From positions 1,164,766-1,228,765 of the forward strand of contig JACEVL010000162.1 of NCBI GenBank assembly GCA_020284085.1: DNA of 64,000 bases, read 5' to 3'. Shown here piece by piece: positions 56,028 to 64,000 of this stretch. The DNA comes from Aporrectodea caliginosa. Taxonomy: Eukaryota > Annelida > Clitellata > Crassiclitellata > Lumbricidae. The notes below the pieces were generated by a model. That model saw nothing but the letters and a program-made list of their open reading frames with translations. It was not told the origin of the DNA and did no database searches. Positions within the stretch are counted from its first letter, which is position 1. The number at the start of each line of letters is the position of its first letter. The position numbers and the translations under genes were made by a program.

Positions 56028-56335
56028 AGGACAATTCCCCGGACATTTCCCCCTGGACGTTTCCCCCCGAAGTTCGACTGATGAAAACAATTCTCTACTT
56101 TAGTAGAAGCTGGATTGACGAAAGAAATTCTATTCTTAAATAGAAGCTGGATTTATGAGAAAATTTTTTGTTTAAATAGAAATTGGATTGATGAAAGAAT
56201 TTTTTTGCTTAAATCGAAGTTGGATTGATGAAAGAAGGTCTTTGCTTCAATAAAAGTTGGATTAATGACAGTTATCATTGACAATGGTAGAGTTACCTAC
56301 TTACTGTTCGGGATGGGGGAATGTGTCCAGATACC
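56028..56335. mobile_element. MULE-like (GGACATTTCCCC) element with minisatellite interior
   Basis: Left array taggacaattccccggacat followed by ttccccctgg units, then tagaagctggattgatgaaa units at about 38 bp, then gagttacctacttactgttc. The right end is degenerate (gggggaatgtgtccagata). Confidence 0.6.
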
Positions 56336-56619
56336 ATTCCCTTGATTGTAAACCTCTACATAGGCAATTTGTTATGATTTGCATATGCTTATATACTTCC
56401 CTGCAAGGAGCTCTTGCTTCACTGAAATTATGTAGGCCTACTTCAAGTTAATTTCTGTCGACAAAATTGAACTTGAATCGCAAATTCTTATCATAATTTG
56501 GCCAATAACCAGTGTCGTAGCAATCATGTGTGCAAGGCTCACGGGCCCACGACCTCCAGGGATTCACAGAGATAACTAATTATTAATCTAGCCTATACTC
56601 TTAGTATTATTATCTCATC

Positions 56620-56765
56620 TACGTGCGGGGTAACGCGAAGATCGGAACGTAGAGTGACTCCGAGTGTGTTCATAGCTGACACCCTGCACAGTCCCTCCAT
56701 CGGCTCCGGGTCAAACACGTATGCGCGATGGGTGATAATCACCTCTCTGGACTTGTCAGAGTTTA
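56620..56765 (-). pseudogene. LINE reverse-transcriptase fragment
   Basis: Minus strand LNSDKSREVIITHRAYVFDP then LGVTLRSDLRVTPHVDE, the post-catalytic region of a CR1/L2-like RT. Parallel to residues after YADD in the copy at 61022. Confidence 0.55.
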
Positions 56766-56898
56766 GACATCACTGCTCAAGCTCAATGCACTGTCGAAGT
56801 AGACATGGGTGCAGCCAGAGAGGAACGAACAATTCTGTTAATATTGCATGGATCAAGCAAGTATACAAAATTACACTTCGAGGAGCTCCATTATTATA

Positions 56899-57113
<215 letters not shown>

Positions 57114-57210
57114 TTTCGCCTGAGGTAGAAAAGATCCCTCAGGCTCTAAGATACTAAATTACTTTGTCAATTGATCTCGTAACCATAAGAATGATCAAAG
57201 GTTTTGATAC

Positions 57211-57376
<166 letters not shown>

Positions 57377-57438
57377 ATTAGCAAAATTAACGTTTCAGAG
57401 ACTGTTGGAAAAATAATTATTGTTCTAGTGATTACGTA

Positions 57439-58143
57439 TCGATAGTCCGAAGGTTCGATTGTCCGAAGGTTCGATAGTCGACTGTTCCATAGTCCGACTG
57501 TTTTATTTATTGTAGCATATTGTATTGTATTTGATATAGTTTGAGCGTCGATCCAACTTCTACCTACTCTAGCACATTTTTTAGTCAATACAGTTTTCAC
57601 TTAAACTATACAATAATTTCGTCAATTCAATTTCTACTGAAGACACTAACCCTAACCCTGACCCTCACGACGCCTAACTTTACCCAGTGGCGGCTCTAGA
57701 CTTCTCCAACGGGGGTGGTGGTGGGCAAGTAGGAGCCACGACAACTGACGCATGGGCCAGTTGGATGTCTGGTTTCGTCAAAACTGAGATTGGTGACAAG
57801 AGATCTCTATTGGAGCTAGAAGAATTCTTTGAATAACAGCTTCAATTTAGGACAAAATTGGAAACATACTCAATTTACTAAAAGTAGAACCTATAAACTA
57901 CAAACAATACATACACTTTTATTTAGGTGCAAGTTTCATCATTCTAGATGTTTACCCTTCTACTTATACTATGACTTTTTCATCATTCCAACTTCCATTT
58001 CAGCCTGGATTATTTTCACCAATCCAACTTCTAATTAAGCAACAATTTTTTTCATCGATCCAACTGCTACGACCATAGGAACTTCTGACTATCGAAACTT
58101 CTGACTATCGAACCTTCTGACTATCGAACCTTCGGACTATCGA
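57439..58143. mobile_element. TIR element, CGATAGTCCGAAGGTT-repeat ends, minisatellite interior
   Basis: Left tcgatagtccgaaggttcga repeated about three times; right cgaaccttcggactatcga with three gaacttctgactatc units. The interior holds catccaacttctaattaag-type units and a stretch similar to an hAT end (cagtggcggctctagac). No target duplication found. Confidence 0.6.
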
Positions 58144-58967
58144 CCTGTTACCGTCCTAGGTATCATAGGCGTTTGGCTCTGTTTATGAGTTTCCAGGCGT
58201 TCTTTATCGGGCTCCAGGGTAAGACTCCACCAGGATGGCGATGCATATGGGAGTTTAGCAAGGGTAGTGGCTTTGGTTACATTACGGATGGATGAGGAAG
58301 AACAGCCATGGGTTTTGAGTTTTCTAATAGCATAAACAGAAGAGGAGTAAGTTGCTGTAAGGTGGTCTCAATGGGTTTTGAGTTTGAGTTTTGCTTGAAA
58401 GATGACATCTTTTGTTTTGCAGATAAGATAACTTTGCTTTATTTGTCAAATCTTGTTTGTTTAGTTTTTGTGACAATTAATTTGAAAATTATATTCCATA
58501 ACATGTATATGCATAATTATGCTGACATAAACAGACTCTTGTTCGATTTTTCAGCCTGACTGGTTCCACATACGAAATTCTATAACCGTTAGTTATGTAG
58601 ATATGATAATTTTGCGTTTTTCGTCAAATCTTGGTGGCCATTTTTAGTTTTATTTTGTAACATATAACCTATTAGTGCCCATTCGAATAGTAATGAAATT
58701 TCAATAGCATTTTACTTTATTTCCTTTTCCTTAATTTAATCGTTTTATGGCAAGTGGTTTTTTGTTGAAATAGAGCATGCTTTAGTTATTCTCTTTTACA
58801 CAGCATTGGAGCCTATATACCGACAGCCGATTAGTGCTACTTTCAACATTGAAGTTGATTGTGTCAACAGGTGTCATTCGCTAAGACACTATTATGCGCC
58901 AGCCTGTTCGATTCTTTCCTACTAGCATTGTTTATAAGCCAAAGATTGGATTTTATTAAAAATTACT
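58144..58967. other. No recognisable feature
   Basis: Contains a small direct repeat (atgggttttgagttt at 58307 and 58370) but no domain or known repeat. Confidence 0.35.
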
Positions 58968-59185
58968 GTTAGTAATTCACATAAGCCAATAATCTTAGTC
59001 GGCGTAGCGCGCTAAAATATTATAATTATTCGCTAGATGGCAGTATATACTATCAAAAACTTCAGTTTCCTATTCAGTTTTAGTGAGACTTTAATCGCTC
59101 ACCATTTTTTGTTGAAGACAGTATAACTCGGATTATGGTTGTGAGGAAATTCGACTTTAATGCCAAAACTGGTTAGATTCTGTAA
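58968..59185 (+). repeat. Dispersed repeat (family C)
   Basis: attcgctagatggcagtata, gagactttaatcgctcacca, gaggaaattcgactttaatg; matches 49055-49245 and the reverse of 30850-31020. Confidence 0.6.
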
Positions 59186-59445
59186 CTCTGTGCATAAAGT
59201 TCTTAGAAATTAAACGTTTTTATCTAGAAAAGCATCGATTAAGAATAAAGTAAATAATATCAAATATGAAGAACTCATATTCATTTCTGTAGACCAGTAG
59301 CCTACCGTACAATGGACGACTTTTCAGGAAAATACGAGCGAATCGAAAACGAAAGCAATCGTAAACGCCAGCATTCTGAATTACGAGTTTCCTCAAGTTT
59401 CAAAAGCGGTAATGGCAATACACAACTTTATTACTAACATTAACG

Positions 59446-59935
59446 GGTAAACCCGTAGTTTAGGTTGCTAAATTATTTTATATCGTCAAGTTGCAATGGA
59501 AGCTGGATTAAGGAAAAACATTGTTTCAATAACTCGAAGTGGGATTGATGAAACTATTTCTGTCTTTAAATAGAAGTTCGATCGATGGAAATAATTTTTA
59601 CCGTAAATAGAAGCTGGATTGATGAAACTTAGTTTTTGATGCAATAGAAGCTGGAATAATTAAAATAATTGTTTCTGTAAGTCGAAGCTGGACCCATGAG
59701 AAAAGTTCTTTGCTTACATAAAAGTTCCATTGATGAAAAATATTTTTCTAGTTAAATAGAAGTTGGGTCATTTTTGTCATTAAATGGAAGCTGGATTGAT
59801 TAAAAAAATTCTCGATGAAATGGAAGCGGGATTGATTATAGTTATGATAGGCATAGTTAGAGTGCTTACTTACCAACGTCAAATACGGCATTGAAGACAT
59901 TCGAATAATTTAGCAACCTAAACTACGGGATTACC
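59446..59935. mobile_element. GGTAAWCCCGTAG MITE, intact
   Basis: 490 bp, ends ggtaaacccgtagtttaggt and ...aactacgggattacc, with a perfect 8-bp target duplication cattaacg (59438-59445 and 59936-59943). Nearly identical to 30148-30636 over its whole length. Confidence 0.88.
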
Positions 59936-59943
59936 CATTAACG

Positions 59944-60990
59944 CAGAAAAGCATCGACGATGGCTTGGTTTAAGAGCATTGCAAGGTTTGCGCATAAATA
60001 GGTCAAATAATTATATTGATCCTCTGTAGTGCGCCAACTTATAAATTTCGCATCCATAGCAGTGTGTTGACGTGAAATCACGAACATTTACTCCTCATTT
60101 ACTCCATTAAACCTCCTCTATTATGGGTTTCTCGAGCTGGAAGATCGCCATAAGAACCGACTGCAGTTAGAGCACGGTGGTCAGAATCTTACAGAAGATT
60201 AAGGAGACGAGGTGAGTGGTAGACAGCTTTCGACCTAGTCGTCCACGCATGTCAAGGTCACATCAGGACAGCACACTTCAATGCCTTCGACCAAACGCAA
60301 GCTGACGTCACCTGAACTGCGTGAGCGTGGGGGAAGTGCCAGGTTGTTGTTATCTTATCAACAGTGCATGGGCGCCTGCAGCATAGGTCAAGGGGGGTCG
60401 CGTGACTCCCCTGGAAATCATGAAAGATAAAATTTCGACAAGTTTAATCACGCTTAACTGAAGCTTCAAATATGCCACTGGATTCTGTTCGAAACATTTA
60501 TTAAATGCTAGCTTTCAGACTGCTTACTAATAATTTACTATACTAATGCTCAGTAGCGGATTTAGTCATAGGCCTGGAGTCAACCCATCACGGCCCTCCT
60601 GGTCGTGTTCCGGGAACATTTCCCCCTGGCGTTCCGGCACCTCTTAAAACCAGATCCGCCCGTCATCGTCATAATTGCTGCGTCTGATTGCAAAAGACTA
60701 CTAAACAGTATAATGTATTGTAGCCTATTTGATCATTTATAAAGCGCTTCTCACAGCATAAGCCCTTCAGAAGAGCTCCCAGTGCAAGGTACTCCGAGAG
60801 AAAAGGAAGGTTTTAAGGTAAGAGAAAGAGGTAGAAATTGTATTGTATTTTCGTTTATTCAAAACTGGCTGTCAGAACGCAGCCAACGACAAAAGAGCGT
60901 AACTTATTGTTATTATAAAAGAGCTAAGACTAATTATAGATATGGATAATGTTCATATCTATACTGGATAAATGTATTGGATTGTTGTAC
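59944..60990. other. No recognisable gene; minor repeat scraps
   Basis: A hAT-like tip (cagtagcggatttag near 60551) and a gaacatttccccctgg scrap near 60613 are visible. No ORF can be supported. Confidence 0.35.
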
Positions 60991-61021
60991 ACTCTATGGA
61001 ATGTAAGACCACACAGGGCAG

Positions 61022-61980
61022 CTAGTAAGTGTTTTTGTGCAGCATGCGCGGTAGAAAGTTCTTGCTGTCCTTTGCTGGAATGACGAAAGGGTGGGGCCTA
61101 GGTCGGAGGTCATATCGACTTGTCGGTCGCTCCTGGCACATTCGACGTAAGACATGCCCGGGGTCATTTATGATGGCATTAAACAACACGTCATCAGCTC
61201 GGCTGGCCATGTCATCGACAGTCGGGGCATCTCCCGGCAGAAACCCAGCGCTTCTCAATCGCTGAGTGAAACGCTCCAGGCGATCTCGGTCTCCTGCTCC
61301 CATGTACCCCCACCAGGCTGGAGACGCATAGATCATTCTCGCCATCGTGGTTGCACTCGTCACCACATGCAAGGCCTGAGCTGGCGTACCTCGTCCTCTC
61401 AGAGTTTTCAGAGCGTACATTGATGAAGAGCATGAGCTGAGGATGTTGTTGACATGTTCAGTGACTGTCAGTTTCTCGCCGATGGTTATCCCGAGGAGCT
61501 TCATGGTCGTCACTCTCTTAACACCTGAGACTGATGGCTGCGAGGCGAGGGAGGGCTTGTTGCGGCGCACGACAACCATCTCGCGAGTCTTGGCTGAATT
61601 GATGCGCAGGTTCTTACCATCAGCCCATGAGTGGATATTGCGGAGCTCGTTCTGGGCTGTACTGATGTTTCGCGACCCAATAAGCAGGTAAGAATCGTCT
61701 GCGTATGCTAACAACCGGTTCAGATCGTGCACAGGATGGAGGTCGGCTGTTCCGCGGTTATGTATTCTGACGGACCAAGGACCGAACCCTGAACCACACT
61801 GGCGTTGATGGTAGCTGGCAAGGATGTTAGGTTTTCGAAGCTGGTTACATGCCTTCTATCGTCCAGGTAGTTAACAAGCCAGTTGTAAATGCTGTCGGGC
61901 ATGTTTAGCCTGGAGAGTGCTTCGGTAATGGCAGCATGTCGGATGGAATCAAAGGCCTTTGAGTAGTCCATCGATGCTAA
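61022..61980 (-). pseudogene. Non-LTR retrotransposon reverse transcriptase, 5'-truncated, one frameshift
   Basis: Minus strand. Motif A MDYSKAFDSIRHAAITEALS (61975-61920), then NWLVNYLDDRRHVTS and the motif B region QGSVLGPSEY. A frameshift near 61750-61765 separates this from catalytic LAYADDSYLLIGS. Downstream are LRINSAKTREMVVVRR, MKLLGITIGEKLTVTEHV and MYALKTLRGRGTPAQ, ending at TAA 61022. The N-terminal endonuclease and RT fingers are missing, as in 5'-truncated LINE insertions. It is similar to CR1/L2/Jockey-type RTs. Confidence 0.8.
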
Positions 61981-62290
61981 TGACAACAGAGAGGATGGTA
62001 TAGAGCGTAAAGAAGGAGAAAGTCCATTCCACAGAGAGGGACCTATACAGGCAAAGGACCTGGATTGGAGCCATTGTGGTCCTAACACGGGGAACGTAAA
62101 GGTCAAGCTGGCCAGAGGATCTCACAGGACGCAATGACGTGGCAGGGAGGAAACGGAGAATTTTGTGACGAAGATATTTTGGAGCAAGACCCAGTTGAGA
62201 TTTGAGCACAAGAATGAGAACTTTGAACTGGATGCGAACAGAGAGAGAGAGGTAGCCAATGAAGTTGGTCAGCCATAAATGTAGAGATCA
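61981..62290 (-). pseudogene. Second LINE RT tail joined head-on to the RT above
   Basis: Minus strand, frames shifted: DQLHWLPLSL, ILVLKSQLGLAPKYLRHKI, GQLDLYVPRVRTTMAP, CIGPSLWNGLSPSLRSIPSS. This is the end of an RT ORF placed upstream of motif A of another, so two different LINE fragments are joined. Confidence 0.65.
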
Positions 62291-63490
62291 TGTGAGAGAA
62301 TTGAGAAAGGCAAGCTATTAGGTATTCTGATTCTGCGCATTTTAGGCGATGTCGGTCGTTTTTCGACTTCGCCGTCATTTCGATGGATTATTTCGTCTAA
62401 ACGCAGAATTTTCTCTGTAACTTCGGCATGTTGGAGTTTTCTGATGCCAGGTTTGCGTGTCGGACTTATTCGTCGGTTTGCCAAGGATAGTGTGCGTTTG
62501 ATGGTATTTTGTTCACAAGTCGCCTTGTCGCATTGTTTTGCTAACTGATGTAATATTTTAGTTCGTAATGACACTTGTCATCATAATAGGCTAGCGCAAA
62601 GAGCGTCTTTGAGTAGATATCTGTTAGAGGCGCTATATAAATTCTCAGTATGAATGAATGAATTATTAAGACAATGTTATTATGTGAGTTGTTTAGTTTT
62701 TAATGACAAAATTATAACGAAACTAACTCTTCAGGCAGTGGCGTAATTCATGGGGACAAGGGGACTGTCCCCCAAAGTTTTGACTTAAGCCGTTCTCACC
62801 CCCAAAAAAAAAAAAAAAATCCGGCCCTTCTAGATACCCTGCCCCCAAAATTGTGTATAGATGTTCGCCTCTGTCTCCAGGTCGTGACTGACCCCCTCTA
62901 AAAAATCCTGCGGGCGCCCATGCAACAGTGTGTCACCGGTGCCTGCAGTTCGGTCTGAGCCTAAAAGAAGTGACGAAGAGCAATGGCTGGCCCACAACAT
63001 ACTGTTGGGGCTGCAGGAAACACTTTACATAACTACTTAGTTTAAATTTTTTTTAATGGCTTTCCTGGTAGGCCCTACCTGTACTTCACTCACTTCACTC
63101 AGGGCTTCGCCTCATTATGCTGTGTAGAACCATTAACAGATTTGACCTTGCGACGAATTTTCCCGCACTAAATTGCTCTACAAAGCAGCTGATTGGAAAT
63201 ATGTTTTCCTTTGTGTATGCTTGCAGACTGAAGTTATGTGTTCTGTTAAAAAAATTAATAAGCACTTCTAAAATTATGAGATCTCACAAGTTTACAGTTG
63301 GTTGTCAGTAGGTCAATTAGTTTGTTTTCGTGTCTAATATCCGTTAAATCTGCAAGAATCGAACGATGTTTTTTTTAAAGTTCGTCTTTTTCATCGAATG
63401 TTGTAGCAAACTATTTTTTAACTAGAGAAATGTAGAGCCCATTTTATGATGAAAACATTTAGGCTAAATAATTTATGTTCAATATGTTTA
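62291..63490. other. No recognisable gene; LINE 3' tail-like and hAT-like scraps
   Basis: gaggcgctatataaattctc followed by atgaatgaatgaatt near 62628-62665 looks like a LINE 3' end. cagtggcgtaattcatgggg near 62737 looks like a hAT or related tip. Otherwise unannotated. Confidence 0.35.
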
Positions 63491-63492
63491 TT

Positions 63493-63930
63493 TAGAAGAA
63501 AAACATCAAAGGCTGCTGAATGAAACAATTGAACAGAATGAAGCGCCATCTATTACGACGGTAAGATTGTGCATCAATTTATTTTAAAAAAAACAAACAA
63601 ATAATAACAAGGTTAACAACATCGCAGACTCTCTGGCGATCTTACTTGAAGTGGCCATCGACTGGTGCTTTCTGCATTATGATGATGGCTATGTGGAAGT
63701 TATTTTTAATGGGATCAGTGGTCAAAGTGTTTTGGATGAGCAGTGGGAACTCCGAAGAAGAGTTTCATTGGAGAACATGTGTTATCAGGGTTCCATTGCA
63801 TGGTGAGCAGTGGGAACGCAAGCAAAGGATTTCGACAACATTATGGAATGCTGTTCCAGAAAGATGGTCCAATGCACGTGAAAGCAAAATGCTTCGCATC
63901 GTCGAACGTGAGCAAAAACTATTAAGTCTC
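63493..63930 (+). CDS. Possible exons at the window edge (unassigned)
   Basis: A short exon-like segment after tatttag at about 63494 reads EKHQRLLNETIEQNEAPSIT and ends at a consensus donor (acg/gtaaga, 63560). The next open segment, after acatcgcag at about 63627, continues in the same phase through EEEFHWRTCVIRVPLHGEQW to LLSLQ, followed by a donor-like gtatcg at 63931. An overlapping frame (WCFLHYDDGYVEVIFNGISG) looks equally protein-like, so the coding frame is uncertain. No family recognised. Confidence 0.25.
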
Positions 63931-64000
63931 CAGGTATCGCACAACGAACATTAACATGTCTGTCTTCATTACTCCGATCACTCTCTTAATCTTTTTCACG

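Overview
This is eukaryotic genomic DNA. It has spliced genes with GT-AG introns, intronless C2H2 zinc-finger ORFs, long microsatellites, tRNA-derived SINEs, LINE fragments, a Ty3/Gypsy LTR element and many TIR DNA transposons. The host genes (a CARD plus TRADD-N-like plus beta-propeller protein, and a local C2H2 expansion) and the repeat content suggest a marine invertebrate, perhaps a lophotrochozoan such as a mollusc. That placement is a judgement from gene and repeat style, not from a marker gene.

Layout. 1-4.2 kb: copies of a SINE-like family, a piggyBac-like TTAA MITE and a double hairpin. 4.18-6.69 kb: an apparently intact Mutator-like (MULE) transposon with a two-exon FLYWCH + MULE transposase and TIRs built from short tandem repeats. 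7.47-11.28 kb: the most interesting host gene, three visible exons joined in phase 1. 11.3-22 kb: MITEs, microsatellites, a Tc1/mariner derivative, a decayed hAT element and a cluster of three TTAA MITEs. 22.7-24.2 kb (-): a C2H2 array. 24.6-27.2 kb: a large foldback element. 28-31 kb: nested MULE-like elements and MITEs. 31.6-33.2 kb (-): a second C2H2 gene. 34-39.3 kb (-): a Ty3/Gypsy element with gag and pol in one frame separated by a single amber stop, its 3' end missing. 39.4-47.4 kb: an hAT remnant and several MULE-like elements with 9-bp target duplications. 47.4-50 kb: a TTAA MITE and an 8-bp-TSD MITE. 51.8-54.0 kb: a palindromic TTAA element carrying twelve YY1-like motifs about 150 bp apart. 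54.6-55.4 kb: a third C2H2 gene. 56-64 kb: LINE reverse-transcriptase debris, ATT arrays, further minisatellite elements and a doubtful gene edge.

Two themes stand out. First, many DNA elements have ends made of iterated 12-17 bp motifs, and where target duplications can be read they are 9 bp, as expected for MULEs. Second, one roughly 38-bp minisatellite cassette sits inside elements with at least five unrelated terminal repeats. Of the host genes, only the CARD/TRADD-N/propeller gene and the three zinc-finger ORFs can be supported; most of the rest is mobile DNA.
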